Shown here piece after piece: positions 22,782 through 32,235 of a DNA stretch of 64,000 nucleotides. Each line of letters starts with the position of its first letter. Positions within the stretch are counted from its first letter, which is position 1. A program made the translations under genes and the position numbers. Below the pieces are notes generated by a model, which saw only the letters and a program-made list of their open reading frames with translations, was not told where the DNA came from and made no database searches. Origin of the DNA: Lachnospiraceae bacterium MD329 (lineage in GTDB: Bacteria > Bacillota > Clostridia > UBA1381); assembly GCA_010206265.1 (NCBI GenBank), contig VIQV01000007.1, positions 1 to 64,000 on the forward strand, given 5' to 3'.

Positions 22782-23711
22782 ATGAATAAATTTGAATTTA
22801 CATTAGACAATAAAAGATATCACACGTGGAATTACCATCTTCATCAAAAATTCGGCTGTAAGGTGTTCAAGGTGGCATTAAACGGCGGTTTTACCTGCCC
22901 CAATATAGACGGTACAAAAGGCACGGGAGGGTGTATATACTGTTCGGGAGGCAGCGGAGATTTTGCAGGCAATCCTGAGCATAATATTTTAACTCAGTTT
23001 GACGAGGTGCGCACAAAAATGCACCAAAAATGGAGCGAGGCAAAATACATACCGTATTTTCAGGCGCATACAAATACTTATGCTCCTGCTGATGTACTCC
23101 GTGAACGGTTTGAGGGCGTGCTGGAGCAGGAAAATGTTGTTGGAATCAGTATTGCCACTCGTGCAGACTGTCTTGAAGATGATGTGCTCAGTTATCTTTC
23201 AGAGCTGAATGAACGTACATATTTAATAGTAGAGCTTGGTTTGCAGACTATTTTTGATGAAACGGGTAAAAAAATAAACCGCTGTCACAGTTATGCCGAT
23301 TTTTTGGAGGGCTACGGTAAGCTGAGAGAACGGAATATAAATGTATGTGTGCATCTTATAGACGGACTTCCGGGCGAAACGGAAGAAATGATGATAGAAA
23401 GCGCGCGCAGTGTCGGCGCACTGCGTCCGCACTGCATAAAGCTGCATTTACTTCACGTCTTAAAAAATACGCGTCTTACTGAAATGTATGCAAGCGGTGA
23501 GTTTGAGCTTATGTCAAGGGAGGCATACGTCAGAACAATTGTTAATCAGCTTGAGGTAATACCTCCCGAAACAGTCATACAGCGTCTTACAGGCGACGGC
23601 GGACGCGATTCTCTTATAGGTCCTTTATGGAGCCTGAAAAAATTTGTTGTGTTAAACGAAATAGATAAATTAATGGTCAGGCTCGACACTTATCAGGGCG
23701 CGAAATTGTAG
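22782..23711 (+). CDS. TIGR01212-family radical SAM protein (YhcC-like)
   Basis: 309 residues. The N-terminal radical SAM centre has a longer cysteine spacing than usual (C-P-N-I-D-G-T-K-G-T-G-G-C-I-Y-C), which is the hallmark of the YhcC/TIGR01212 family. It retains I-A-T-R-A-D-C-L and V-E-L-G-L-Q-T of the barrel, and the C-terminal segment L-T-G-D-G-G-R-D typical of the group. The substrate is unknown; a role in nucleic-acid or RNA modification has been suggested. The ribosome site is weak and the gene follows a terminator directly, so its promoter must lie within or just after that element. Confidence 0.9.
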   Translation: MNKFEFTLDNKRYHTWNYHLHQKFGCKVFKVALNGGFTCPNIDGTKGTGGCIYCSGGSGDFAGNPEHNILTQFDEVRTKMHQKWSEAKYIPYFQAHTNTYAPADVLRERFEGVLEQENVVGISIATRADCLEDDVLSYLSELNERTYLIVELGLQTIFDETGKKINRCHSYADFLEGYGKLRERNINVCVHLIDGLPGETEEMMIESARSVGALRPHCIKLHLLHVLKNTRLTEMYASGEFELMSREAYVRTIVNQLEVIPPETVIQRLTGDGGRDSLIGPLWSLKKFVVLNEIDKLMVRLDTYQGAKL

Positions 23712-23712
23712 C

Positions 23713-25188
23713 TTAGCGTACACACCTTCCGTAGGTACGCGTAATATCTGCAATTTTTTCGGCAAGCTTTTTGGTTGTGTCACGCTTTGTCATACGCCAC
23801 TGCCAGTTTCCGCCGAGTGTGGAAGGAATATTCATTCTTGCCTCACTGCCAAGTTCAAGATAGTCCTGCATTTGAATTACTGCTGTGTCGCTTACGCTTG
23901 ACATAGCGGTTTTAATCATACGCCATAAAATATCACTGTCGGTATCGAGATACTTTTTACAGAAATCAAGTGTCGGTTTGTCAAGTTCGTCAATCCAGCC
24001 GAGCGTTGTGTTGTTGTCGTGAGTGCCGACATATACAACGCTGTTTTTTGTATAGGTATGGGGGAGATAGTTACTTTCCTCACGAGGGTCAAATGCAAAT
24101 TCAAGCACTTTCATTCCGGGAAATCCTGAATCTTTGAGAAGCTTATGAACGTCCTCTGTAAGAAAGCCCAAATCCTCTGCGATAATCGGAAGGCTGCCAA
24201 GTTCCTGACTTACTGCGTTGAACAGGTCCATACCGGGACCCTTGCGCCATTCGCCGTGTTCGGCAGTTTCGTGACCGTAAGGAATTGCGTAGTACCCCTC
24301 AAAACCTCTGAAATGGTCGATTCGTACAATATCATATAATGATGTGGCGGAACGTATTCTGTCAATCCACCAGTTATAGCCGAATTCCTTATGCCTCTGC
24401 CAGTTGTAGAGAGGGTTTCCCCATAGCTGTCCCGTAGGTGAAAAAGCGTCGGGCGGACAGCCTGCAACGGCTGTCGGTATTAAGTTTTCGTCAAGTTCAA
24501 AAAGGTCCGGATATACCCACACTTCCGCACTGTCAAGTGCAACGTAAATCGGAATATCTCCGACGATTGATATTCCTGCGTCATTAGCATACTGCTTTAG
24601 AGCGTTCCACTGTTCAAAAAATTTAAACTGAATGAACTCCCAGAATAAAACGTCGTCCTCGTGCGACGATTTAAATTCCCATAACGCGTGTGAATCACGT
24701 TTTCTGAGAGATTCGTCCCATTCAAGCCACGATATGCCGTTGTTTGCGTCTTTGATACTCATAAACAGGGCGTAATTCGAAATCCAGTTTTCGTTTTCTT
24801 GTATAAATGCGTTAAAGGCTGTCATATCACCTGTTTTAAAGCGGTCAAACGCTTTACGGAGCACCTTAAAGCGATTGTTGTAAATTGCCTCGTAGTCAAC
24901 ACGGCGGCTGTCTGAGCCCCAATTAATACTGCTGTATTCGTTCTTTTTAAGCAATCCTTCGTCATAAAGTAGGTCGAGGTCGATAAAATACGGATTTCCG
25001 GCATTGGTTGAAAACGACTGGTATGGTGAATCTCCGTAACTTGTAGGACCGACGGGCAGTATCTGCCACATACTCTGACGTGCTGTCTTTAAAAAATCAA
25101 CAAATTTATATGCCTCTGTGCCCATTGTTCCTATGCCGTAATCCGACGGCAGTGATGAAATATGAAGTAAAACACCGCTTGTTCTCAT
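23713..25188 (-). CDS. malQ: 4-alpha-glucanotransferase (amylomaltase, GH77)
   Basis: 491 residues, full family length. It transfers alpha-1,4-glucan segments between maltodextrins or glycogen in the cytoplasm. GH77 motifs: R-T-S-G-V-L-L-H-I-S-S-L-P at the start, G-D-S-P-Y-Q-S, nucleophile Asp in V-R-I-D-H-F-R-G-F, acid/base Glu in A-E-D-L-G-F and the third carboxylate in G-T-H-D-N-N-T. It lies 5 bp behind a HAD phosphatase gene in the same operon. No phosphorylase is nearby. Confidence 0.95.
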   Translation of the reverse strand: MRTSGVLLHISSLPSDYGIGTMGTEAYKFVDFLKTARQSMWQILPVGPTSYGDSPYQSFSTNAGNPYFIDLDLLYDEGLLKKNEYSSINWGSDSRRVDYEAIYNNRFKVLRKAFDRFKTGDMTAFNAFIQENENWISNYALFMSIKDANNGISWLEWDESLRKRDSHALWEFKSSHEDDVLFWEFIQFKFFEQWNALKQYANDAGISIVGDIPIYVALDSAEVWVYPDLFELDENLIPTAVAGCPPDAFSPTGQLWGNPLYNWQRHKEFGYNWWIDRIRSATSLYDIVRIDHFRGFEGYYAIPYGHETAEHGEWRKGPGMDLFNAVSQELGSLPIIAEDLGFLTEDVHKLLKDSGFPGMKVLEFAFDPREESNYLPHTYTKNSVVYVGTHDNNTTLGWIDELDKPTLDFCKKYLDTDSDILWRMIKTAMSSVSDTAVIQMQDYLELGSEARMNIPSTLGGNWQWRMTKRDTTKKLAEKIADITRTYGRCVR

Positions 25189-25193
25189 AATAA

Positions 25194-25856
25194 TTAATCC
25201 TCCAAAAGTTGTAATATATCGCGCGGTTTTTCAGCGATATAATCAGCGCCTGCCTGTGTCAGTTCTTCGCGTGAACGAAATCCCCAAAGTACGCCGACAG
25301 ACGTCATACCTGCATTTTTAGCTGTGAAAATATCGACATTTGTGTCGCCGAGGAAAAGACATTCCGACGGCGCAGCGTTAAACATTTCCGCAATTTTAAG
25401 AGCTGTGTGCGGATTCGGTTTTGTCGGCATACCGTCAATTACTCCCGAAACCGCGTCAAAATAATTTTTACCGAAAATATTGTCTGTTACGAAATGTACC
25501 ACATTATCGGGTTTGTTTGAACATACGGCGATTTTGATTCCGCGCTGTTTCAGTCCGTAAAGTACATCTTTGATTCCGTCATATGCGTTTGTGTCGTAAA
25601 GATAATCGCTTTCATAGCCTGCGTCATATACGTCACGTACCTTTTCAAACAAATCGGGAGTGTCCGCATTGTGCGCTGACAATATACGGTGAATAAGTTT
25701 ATCGCGTCCGTCGCCTACATATATTTTATAATCTTCAACACTTAAACCGCTCATACCAAATTCTTCCAACGCCATATTGCCAAAATGCGTTATGGCGCGT
25801 ATTGTGTCTGTGAGCGTGCCGTCAAGGTCAAAAATACATACACTTATTTTTCTCAA
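25194..25856 (-). CDS. HAD-superfamily hydrolase, phosphoglycolate phosphatase-like
   Basis: 220 residues with all four HAD motifs: nucleophile in F-D-L-D-G-T-L-T-D-T, motif II in A-V-C-S-N-K-P, the Lys in G-M-P-T-K-P-N-P, and motif IV F-L-G-D-T-N-V-D. An alpha-helical type I cap (about 15-85) groups it with Gph/PgmB-like phosphatases acting on small phospho-sugars. Its position before malQ would suit a sugar-phosphate substrate, but this is only suggestive. Confidence 0.88.
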   Translation of the reverse strand: MRKISVCIFDLDGTLTDTIRAITHFGNMALEEFGMSGLSVEDYKIYVGDGRDKLIHRILSAHNADTPDLFEKVRDVYDAGYESDYLYDTNAYDGIKDVLYGLKQRGIKIAVCSNKPDNVVHFVTDNIFGKNYFDAVSGVIDGMPTKPNPHTALKIAEMFNAAPSECLFLGDTNVDIFTAKNAGMTSVGVLWGFRSREELTQAGADYIAEKPRDILQLLED

Positions 25857-25953
25857 TTAATGTATACCCCTTTCATAATATGGCTACATTAAATTATAAC
25901 TCGTAAAATATATTATGTCAATGTAAACAGATTATGAATTTTTATTGTGACGC

Positions 25954-25982
25954 TTGATTTTTTGGCGTTGCTGTGGTAGTAT
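25954..25982 (+). promoter_or_regulatory. Promoter for the DUF5067 lipoprotein gene
   Basis: TTGATT (25954-25959), 17-bp spacer, TAGTAT (25977-25982), with TGG immediately before it (extended -10). Confidence 0.55.
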
Positions 25983-26015
25983 AGGTGTATAAAAAACCAA
26001 GAAAGGAAATTAATT

Positions 26016-26573
26016 ATGAAAAAGAATTTGATGATAATAACAGCAGCATTGATACTTGTATTATCAGTATCCGGCTGCGGTAAAAAGAACAACACAAACG
26101 GAACTACTCCTCAGTCTACGGCGCAGACCGACGTTTCCGACGCTTATTCTCAGCCTGCTGATATGGACAAGGTACCGGGAGAGGCTGCAAGCTCGGATAC
26201 CGAAAAGGAGAAGTATACAGGTAAGCTCGGTAATTACGAGGTGACAATTGAGGACGCAAAAATCGTTGACAATAACGGTCAGGACGCTGTGATAGTATCG
26301 TTTGAGTTTAAGAACAAGTCAGATTCCGCTGTACCGTTTTCAGGTGTTATGGACGTGATGGCATATCAGGACGGTATAAAACTTCCGGGTACTGTTATTT
26401 CCAATATTGAGGGAGTTAATATGCTTGCAATTGCGGAGCACGTTGAAAAGGGCGACAGCATTAAGGTTCAGCAGGCGTACAGTTTAAGGGATAAATCACT
26501 TCCGCTGGAAATTGAAGTACGCGAGTTTAATCCGAGCGACGATTCGGCTCTTGTAAAGGTATTTAATTTTTAA
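26016..26573 (+). CDS. DUF5067 lipoprotein
   Basis: 185 residues. Lipoprotein signal with V-S-G-C (Cys21), then a Thr/Ser/Gln-rich linker (about 24-68) and an immunoglobulin-like beta-sandwich at 70-185 (Y-E-V-T-I-E-D-A-K; A-V-I-V-S-F-E-F-K-N-K-S; V-F-N-F) typical of the DUF5067/DUF4352 group of surface proteins of unknown role. Good AAAGGAA ribosome site. Monocistronic with its own terminator. Confidence 0.85.
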   Translation: MKKNLMIITAALILVLSVSGCGKKNNTNGTTPQSTAQTDVSDAYSQPADMDKVPGEAASSDTEKEKYTGKLGNYEVTIEDAKIVDNNGQDAVIVSFEFKNKSDSAVPFSGVMDVMAYQDGIKLPGTVISNIEGVNMLAIAEHVEKGDSIKVQQAYSLRDKSLPLEIEVREFNPSDDSALVKVFNF

Positions 26574-26578
26574 AGCAA

Positions 26579-26612
26579 AAACAGCATAGCTTAGCTATGC
26601 TGTTTTTTTTAT
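26579..26612. terminator. Terminator between lipoprotein and thiC
   Basis: ACAGCATAGCT / AGCTATGCTGT followed by T8, with A5 on the other flank, so it can serve both convergent genes. Confidence 0.85.
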
Positions 26613-26615
26613 TAA

Positions 26616-27917
26616 TTATTTTACATCAACTTTTTCACCTGAAAGAATTTTATTCATTGTTCTTGCGGCGCACATTTTACCGCACATTGAGCAGGTATGT
26701 TTTTCTTCCGGCGGCAGTTCATTATAATATCTTTGCGGTTTTTCAGGTTCTATCGCGTATTGAAACATCTCTTCCCAGCAAACTCGTCTGCGCGCGTCGC
26801 TCATTTTATCGTCAATTTCACGCGCTCCGTCAATGCCTTTTGCAATGTCGCCTGCGTGAGCCGCTATTTTTGCGGCTACAATACCTTCTCTTACATCATC
26901 TGCGTCGGGAAGACGTAAATGCTCGGCAGGCGTTACATAGCATAAGAAATCTGCTCCGTTAGCCGCCGCAACAGCACCGCCTATTGCAGAGGTAATATGG
27001 TCGTAGCCCGGAGCAATATCTGTCACAAGAGGACCCAACACATAAAACGGCGCATTATGGCAAAGACGTTTTTCGAGTTTCATATTTGCAGCTATTTCAT
27101 CAATGGACATATGTCCAGGACCTTCAATCATAACCTGTACATTCTTTTCCCACGCGCGTTTTGTCAGTATCCCAAGCTCGATAAGTTCTGTAATCTGAGA
27201 AGCGTCTGTAGAATCGTGGGTACAGCCTGGTCGGCAGGCGTCGCCAAGACTGATTGTAACATCATATTTCGCGAGAATATCAAGTACCTTATCATAGTAT
27301 TCGTAAAACGGGTTTTCATTGCCCGTCATTTCCATCCACGCGAAAATCAGTGAACCGCCGCGTGAAACAATATTTGTAAGCCTGCCCGTTTCTTTAAACA
27401 CAGACGCAGTACGGCGGTTAATACCTGCGTGAATTGTCATAAAGTCAACGCCTTCTTTTGCGTGTGCCTCAATTACTTCAAGAAATTCATCTGCGGTTAT
27501 GTCGGCAAGCTCCTTGTCAAGATAGCCGACAGCGTCATACATAGGTACAGTACCAATCATAGCAGGACATTCGTCAATAAGCTTTTGACGGAATTCGTGA
27601 GTTTTTCCGTAACAGCTTAAATCCATAATCGCCTCGGCGTTCATTTTGACAGCCATATTCACTTTTTCCCATTCAATGCTGTAATCGGTGCAGTCCTTTG
27701 AAATGCCGAGATTTACATTGATTTTTGTTTTCATTCCCTCGCCGACAGCCTCGGGGCTTAATGCGCGGTGGTTCTTGTTTGCAGGAATAACGACGGTGCC
27801 TTTTGCAATACGTTCGCGAAGGAGTTCAACATCGATATTTTCCTTAGCGCAGACAATCTCCATTTCGGGTGTTATAATGCCCTTTTTTGCCGCGTCCATT
27901 TGTGTTGTATAGTCCAT
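26616..27917 (-). CDS. thiC: Phosphomethylpyrimidine synthase ThiC
   Basis: 433 residues, the shorter bacterial form without the long N-terminal domain. A radical SAM enzyme converting AIR into HMP-P for thiamine synthesis. The C-terminal cluster motif C-S-M-C-G-K-M-C is intact, and core stretches such as [10 protein letters not shown] and E-G-P-G-H are visible. Its substrate AIR is a purine intermediate, made by genes in this same window. Start at 27917 is chosen for the AGAGGT ribosome site; the ATG 12 codons upstream lies in the leader. A TPP riboswitch controls it. Confidence 0.96.
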   Translation of the reverse strand: MDYTTQMDAAKKGIITPEMEIVCAKENIDVELLRERIAKGTVVIPANKNHRALSPEAVGEGMKTKINVNLGISKDCTDYSIEWEKVNMAVKMNAEAIMDLSCYGKTHEFRQKLIDECPAMIGTVPMYDAVGYLDKELADITADEFLEVIEAHAKEGVDFMTIHAGINRRTASVFKETGRLTNIVSRGGSLIFAWMEMTGNENPFYEYYDKVLDILAKYDVTISLGDACRPGCTHDSTDASQITELIELGILTKRAWEKNVQVMIEGPGHMSIDEIAANMKLEKRLCHNAPFYVLGPLVTDIAPGYDHITSAIGGAVAAANGADFLCYVTPAEHLRLPDADDVREGIVAAKIAAHAGDIAKGIDGAREIDDKMSDARRRVCWEEMFQYAIEPEKPQRYYNELPPEEKHTCSMCGKMCAARTMNKILSGEKVDVK

Positions 27918-27936
27918 AATATGTACCTCTCTTCCA

Positions 27937-27968
27937 ATAAAAAATGCTCTCAAAAAGAGAGCATAAAA
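27937..27968 (-). terminator. Expression-platform terminator of the TPP riboswitch
   Basis: GAGAGCAT and ATGCTCTC (27957-27964 and 27944-27951) form the stem on the minus strand, followed by a T6 tract. It sits between the aptamer and the thiC ribosome site, so TPP binding should favour termination. Confidence 0.85.
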
Positions 27969-27973
27969 AATCC

Positions 27974-28056
27974 GTTCATTTTCCGCTGCGGCATTACCCG
28001 TATGCAGTCAATGGGTCGAAGTCAGAACTTCCTCTCAGCAATAGCTCCCCTTTGCA
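27974..28056 (-). promoter_or_regulatory. TPP (THI-element) riboswitch aptamer
   Basis: Read on the minus strand it contains the invariant CTGAGA box, then GACCC ... TGACTGCATACGGGTAATGCCG with the CGGGTAATGCC core close to the consensus TGGGTAATGCCAG, and closing strands AAAGGGGAG / GCGGAAAATG. It lies directly upstream of thiC. Confidence 0.93.
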
Positions 28057-28060
28057 CTAC

Positions 28061-28089
28061 ATTATATATCAAACATACCATTATGTCAA
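28061..28089 (-). promoter_or_regulatory. Promoter of the thiC riboswitch transcript
   Basis: On the minus strand: TTGACA (28089-28084), 17-bp spacer, TATAAT (28066-28061), a full consensus promoter. Transcription would begin at the first bases of the aptamer. Confidence 0.9.
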
Positions 28090-28096
28090 GAAAATA

Positions 28097-29287
28097 CTAT
28101 ATCGTTTTTTCGTGAGGAAGAGCCGCATAACTGCGGTCAATTGTAATAACAGCGGTATATTCAGGGTATTTTTCAGAAATTATATTGTTTACGAAACATT
28201 TAATTTCCTTTTCACCGATTTGCATATCGTTGGGAACAACGCAGTCAAAAATTACGTTCATACGGTTTTTGCCTTTTACAATTCGTAAATCGTGGATTGA
28301 GAGGCGGGCGTCGAGGAATTTAATTTGCTCGCTTATCCATTCCCTGAGCTCTGTCACCAGAGAATCTTTTGTGGAAATCGGGTCGTAATGCACTATCATA
28401 TGCAAGCCGTCGTTTTTCAGAAAATCACGTTCAATGCTGTCTATAATCTCGTGGCTTACAAGCGGGTCGTCCTCTGCCGCCATTTCAACGTGTACACTGG
28501 CAAACTGTCTGCCCGGACCGTAATCGTGCACCATTAAATCGTGTGTTCCCAGAACGCCCGAATAGCTGAGTATTTTTTCGCGTATAGCGTTTACAAGCTC
28601 TTCGTCGGGCGCTTTGCCGAGCATAGGGTCAAGCGTATCGCGCACAAGCCCGAATCCGCTGTAAAGAATGAACAGAGCTACCAGTACACCCATAATTCCG
28701 TCCAGTTCAAGGGTTGTAAAACGTGAAAGCAATGCGGCAATCAGTACGGCGGCTGTAGTTATAACGTCGTTGCGGCTGTCGGCGGCAGCGGCAAACAGTG
28801 TTTTGGAATTGATTATTCGTCCGACTTTGTTGTTAAAAATCATCATCCACAATTTAAGCAATATTGAGAATGACAGCACTCCAACACTCAGCCACGAAAA
28901 TTCAACCACAGTCGGGTGTATGATTTTCATTACACTGTTTCGTAAAAGCTCCGCGCCTATTACCATAATAATAAATGCCACCATAAGTCCGGCAAGGTAT
29001 TCATATCTGCCGTGCCCGTATGGGTGTTCTTCGTCGGCAGGACGGCAGGCGAGTTTAAACCCGAACAGGCTTATTATACTTGACGACGCGTCCGAAAGAT
29101 TGTTTACAGCGTCTGCAGTTATGGATACAGAGCCAGAGAATAAGCCTGCTGTTATTTTGGCTGTAAATAGTATCATATTGCAGAATATACCGACAGTACC
29201 TGCAAGTTTGCCGTATGCGGCGCGTGATTCGGGAGAGGCAGGATTGTTGTTTTTTTGTATAAATCTATTTATAAGGAAATTAGTCAT
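28097..29287 (-). CDS. Cation diffusion facilitator (CDF) transporter
   Basis: 396 residues. Six predicted membrane helices (about 25-220), with the CDF metal site visible as A-D-A-V-N-N-L-S-D in helix 2 and A-A-A-D-S-R-N-D-V in helix 5 (the usual HxxxD reads D-S-R-N-D). A cytoplasmic ferredoxin-like domain (about 225-305) contains H-D-L-M-V-H-D-Y-G-P, and a further C-terminal region of about 85 residues repeats a similar alpha-beta pattern (I-H-D-L-R-I-V-K-G). It should export a divalent metal in exchange for protons. The D-x3-D helix-5 site suggests a Mn- or Fe-type substrate rather than Zn. Confidence 0.9.
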   Translation of the reverse strand: MTNFLINRFIQKNNNPASPESRAAYGKLAGTVGIFCNMILFTAKITAGLFSGSVSITADAVNNLSDASSSIISLFGFKLACRPADEEHPYGHGRYEYLAGLMVAFIIMVIGAELLRNSVMKIIHPTVVEFSWLSVGVLSFSILLKLWMMIFNNKVGRIINSKTLFAAAADSRNDVITTAAVLIAALLSRFTTLELDGIMGVLVALFILYSGFGLVRDTLDPMLGKAPDEELVNAIREKILSYSGVLGTHDLMVHDYGPGRQFASVHVEMAAEDDPLVSHEIIDSIERDFLKNDGLHMIVHYDPISTKDSLVTELREWISEQIKFLDARLSIHDLRIVKGKNRMNVIFDCVVPNDMQIGEKEIKCFVNNIISEKYPEYTAVITIDRSYAALPHEKTI

Positions 29288-29397
29288 TAATCTTCCTCCT
29301 ATTTTGTTTCATTTATATATAATATGTATTCTACCATATATTTTTACAAACTGCAATGATTTATCTTTGTGTTTTATGTAACAGAGTCTAATATATA

Positions 29398-29426
29398 TTG
29401 ACATTGCAGGTTATTTTTGATAAGAT
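29398..29426 (+). promoter_or_regulatory. Promoter of the purE operon
   Basis: TTGACA (29398-29403), 17-bp spacer, TAAGAT (29421-29426) with TG one base before it. The leader is only about 45 nt. Confidence 0.7.
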
Positions 29427-29476
29427 TAGAATGTGAAATTATGAGATTTTATAAAGGAAGGTTATGGTGATTTTTT

Positions 29477-29977
29477 ATGAATAAACCAAAGGTTGCGCTG
29501 ATTATGGGCAGTGACTCGGATTTTGAAAAGCTTAAGGGCTGTGTTGCAAAGTTAAAGGAATTTAAAATTGAAACAGATGTAAATGTGATTTCCGCTCACA
29601 GAACACCCGACAAGGCGGCGGAATTTGCGAAAAATGCAGAAAATAACGGTATTGAGGTTATAATCTGCGCGGCAGGTATGGCGGCACACCTTGGAGGAGT
29701 TATTGCGGCTCATACAATTGTACCTGTAATCGGTATACCGATTAAGTCAACTCTTGACGGTATGGACGCGCTTTTGGCTACGGTGCAGATGCCTCCGGGA
29801 ATACCTGTTGCAACGGTAGGTATAGATAACGGCACAAACGCTGCAATTCTGGCGGCGCAGATTTTGTCGGTTAAATATGATTATCTTAAAGACGCGCTGA
29901 AAGCCGCAAAGGTGAAAATGGTCGAGGGCGTAGAAAAGAAAAATGAGAAAGTAAAGCAGATTGCTGCTGAAATGTAA
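29477..29977 (+). CDS. purE: N5-carboxyaminoimidazole ribonucleotide mutase PurE (class I)
   Basis: 166 residues. Converts N5-CAIR to CAIR in purine synthesis. Class I signatures are intact: I-M-G-S-D-S-D in the phosphate site, S-A-H-R-T-P with the catalytic His, and A-G-M-A-A-H-L-G-G. No purK is seen in this window. It heads a long plus-strand run of purine genes, followed after 39 bp by an unrelated membrane protein. Confidence 0.96.
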   Translation: MNKPKVALIMGSDSDFEKLKGCVAKLKEFKIETDVNVISAHRTPDKAAEFAKNAENNGIEVIICAAGMAAHLGGVIAAHTIVPVIGIPIKSTLDGMDALLATVQMPPGIPVATVGIDNGTNAAILAAQILSVKYDYLKDALKAAKVKMVEGVEKKNEKVKQIAAEM

Positions 29978-30016
29978 AGGGAAAATTATCGACAACTCAT
30001 ACACTGGAGGAACAAA

Positions 30017-30529
30017 ATGAAAAACAAGGTGTTATCACAATGGCTAATACTTGTCGGTATAATACTAATATTTATGTTTTTAATTATAAGTATATATTTG
30101 ATTCTCAATACGACATATTTACAAAGAGAATTTAATATCAATCCTAAAAATTTTATAGTCATTGATAAAAATGATACACACGGCGGATTTCACGGTGACG
30201 GTACATATCATATTGCATTGGATTGTTCAAAAAAAAAAGAAAAAGTTTTAAAAATTGTTAATGAATGGTCTGAATTACCACTATCAGAAAATTTGCAATT
30301 AATTATGTATGGTGGTGAAAAAGATGGTATGACTTATGGATATAACATTGCTAAAGAAACAAATATACCGATAATTGCTAACGGATATTATTGTTTTTTA
30401 GACCGACATTCCGATACTGTTGATAAATACAGTGATATTGATTTGTTTGACAGATATTCATATAACTTTAGTTTGGCAATATATGATACGGATACAGATA
30501 TTTTATATTATATAAGACAAGATACATAA
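30017..30529 (+). CDS. Hypothetical membrane-anchored protein inside the purine cluster
   Basis: 170 residues: one N-terminal membrane helix (about 9-33), then an extracytoplasmic domain. Notable stretches are D-T-H-G-G-F-H-G-D-G-T-Y and W-S-E-L-P-L-S-E-N-L-Q-L-I-M-Y-G-G. I have seen this pattern in clostridial proteins of unknown function but cannot name a family. Base composition is clearly more A+T-rich than purE and purM on either side, suggesting a later insertion into the operon. TGGAGG ribosome site before the ATG. Confidence 0.75.
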   Translation: MKNKVLSQWLILVGIILIFMFLIISIYLILNTTYLQREFNINPKNFIVIDKNDTHGGFHGDGTYHIALDCSKKKEKVLKIVNEWSELPLSENLQLIMYGGEKDGMTYGYNIAKETNIPIIANGYYCFLDRHSDTVDKYSDIDLFDRYSYNFSLAIYDTDTDILYYIRQDT

Positions 30530-30575
30530 AATTTTTTATATAAACAATGAAACTAATTAAAAAGGAGATACAACT

Positions 30576-31640
30576 ATGAGTGAAAATGCATACAAAAAAG
30601 CCGGCGTAGACGTTGAGGCAGGCTACGAATCGGTAAGACTAATCAAGGACGACGTTAAGAAAACGGCAATTGAGGGAGTATTGGGCGGAATAGGCGGTTT
30701 CGGCGGTCTGTTTGAACTGCCGAAGGGCTATGAAAATCCTGTTCTTGTTTCGGGTACTGACGGTGTCGGAACAAAAATCAAAATTGCATTTTTAATGGAC
30801 AAGCACGATACAATCGGTCAGGACTGCGTTGCAATGTGTGTAAACGACATTGCCTGTTCGGGCGCAAAACCGCTTTTCTTCCTTGACTATCTTGCAATAG
30901 GAAAGAATGTTCCGGAAAAGGTAGCAAAAATCGTAAAGGGTGTTGCTGACGGCTGTGTTAAGGCAGGCTGTGCGCTTGTAGGCGGTGAAACGGCGGAACA
31001 TCCTGACCTTATGCCTGAGGATGAGTATGATTTAGGTGGTTTCAGTGTTGGTATTGTTGAAAAAAGTAAAATTACTGACGGTGAAAAAGCGTCTGAGGGT
31101 AACGTGCTTATCGGTATTGCGTCAAGCGGTGTTCATTCAAACGGGTATTCACTTGTGAGAAATGTTTTCGGTCTTAACAAAAGCGATAGAAAAGCTACAA
31201 AGATTCTTAATACATATTCGGACGAACTCGGAAAGACAATTGGTGAGGAGCTTTTAACTCCGACAAGAATTTATGTAAAACCATTGTTAAAGCTTATTGA
31301 CGAGGTTGGTATTAACACCGTTTCTCATATTACGGGCGGAGGCTTTATTGAGAATGTTCCGCGTATGCTGCCTGACGGTTTAAAGGCGGTTATCACAAAA
31401 GGCAGTTGGGAAATTCTGCCGATATTCGGTTTAATGCAGAAAAAAGCGAATATTCCTGAAAGAGATATGTATAATACCTTTAATATGGGCTTAGGTATGG
31501 TTGTGGCGGTTGACGCTGATAAAGCGGATACGGCTGTTAAATGCCTTGAAGAGGCAGGCGAAAAAGCATATATTATCGGAACGCTTGAAAAAGGTGAAAA
31601 AGGTGTTGAGATAATCACAGAAAACGGAGTGATTAAATAA
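30576..31640 (+). CDS. purM: Phosphoribosylformylglycinamidine cyclo-ligase PurM (AIR synthetase)
   Basis: 354 residues. Uses ATP to close FGAM to AIR. Family motifs: [11 protein letters not shown] at the N terminus, [18 protein letters not shown] and [16 protein letters not shown] precedes the ATG. Its stop overlaps the purN start by one base (TAATG), so the two are coupled. AIR is also the substrate of ThiC encoded at 26616-27917. Confidence 0.97.
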   Translation: MSENAYKKAGVDVEAGYESVRLIKDDVKKTAIEGVLGGIGGFGGLFELPKGYENPVLVSGTDGVGTKIKIAFLMDKHDTIGQDCVAMCVNDIACSGAKPLFFLDYLAIGKNVPEKVAKIVKGVADGCVKAGCALVGGETAEHPDLMPEDEYDLGGFSVGIVEKSKITDGEKASEGNVLIGIASSGVHSNGYSLVRNVFGLNKSDRKATKILNTYSDELGKTIGEELLTPTRIYVKPLLKLIDEVGINTVSHITGGGFIENVPRMLPDGLKAVITKGSWEILPIFGLMQKKANIPERDMYNTFNMGLGMVVAVDADKADTAVKCLEEAGEKAYIIGTLEKGEKGVEIITENGVIK

Positions 31641-32233
31641 TGAAAAATATCGGAGTTTTGATTTCGGGCGGCGGTACGAATTTACAGGCGCTTATCGACG
31701 CGCAGGGAAATGTTTTGAAGTCGGGCAGAATTGTGTGCGTGTGCTCCAATAATGCAGACGCTTATGGACTTGAACGCGCGAAAAAAGCAGGTATACCGAC
31801 TAAAGTTATACGCAAAAAGGCTGACTGCGGCGGTGACGGCGATGAATTTAGCCGCCGTATTTGTGAATATATGAAAGAAATGCAGGTGGACATTATTGTT
31901 CTTGCAGGATTTATGGCAATTTTCGGCGGTGAACTGTTAAAGGAATACGCGGACAGAATTATAAATATTCATCCGTCGCTTATACCGTCGTTTTGTGGTG
32001 AGGGTATGTACGGACTGCACCCCCACGAGGCGGCGCTTAAGTATGGCGTGAAGGTCACTGGCGCGACAGTGCATTTAGTGAACGATGTCGTGGACGGCGG
32101 TAAGATTTTAATGCAGAAAGCCGTGTATATAGAGGACGGCGACACGCCTGAAATTTTGCAGAAACGTGTTATGGAACAGGCGGAATGGAAGATATTACCG
32201 CAAGCGGTGGAGATGATTTGTAAAGGAGAATAA
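31640..32233 (+). CDS. purN: Phosphoribosylglycinamide formyltransferase PurN
   Basis: 197 residues. Transfers a formyl group from 10-formyl-THF to GAR. Motifs: L-I-S-G-G-G-T-N-L-Q-A, the catalytic region I-I-N-I-H-P-S-L-I-P-S-F, and G-A-T-V-H-L-V-N-D-V-V-D-G-G with the catalytic Asp. It is translationally coupled to purM and 2 bp from the next gene. Confidence 0.96.
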   Translation: MKNIGVLISGGGTNLQALIDAQGNVLKSGRIVCVCSNNADAYGLERAKKAGIPTKVIRKKADCGGDGDEFSRRICEYMKEMQVDIIVLAGFMAIFGGELLKEYADRIINIHPSLIPSFCGEGMYGLHPHEAALKYGVKVTGATVHLVNDVVDGGKILMQKAVYIEDGDTPEILQKRVMEQAEWKILPQAVEMICKGE

Positions 32234-32235
32234 AT

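Noticed and set aside
28668-29381. 237-residue open frame on the plus strand
   Set aside because: Antisense to the CDF transporter; the minus-strand gene is clear.
29288-29476. Purine (guanine) riboswitch upstream of purE
   Set aside because: The leader is only about 45 nt and lacks the three-way-junction core; only a promoter is supported.
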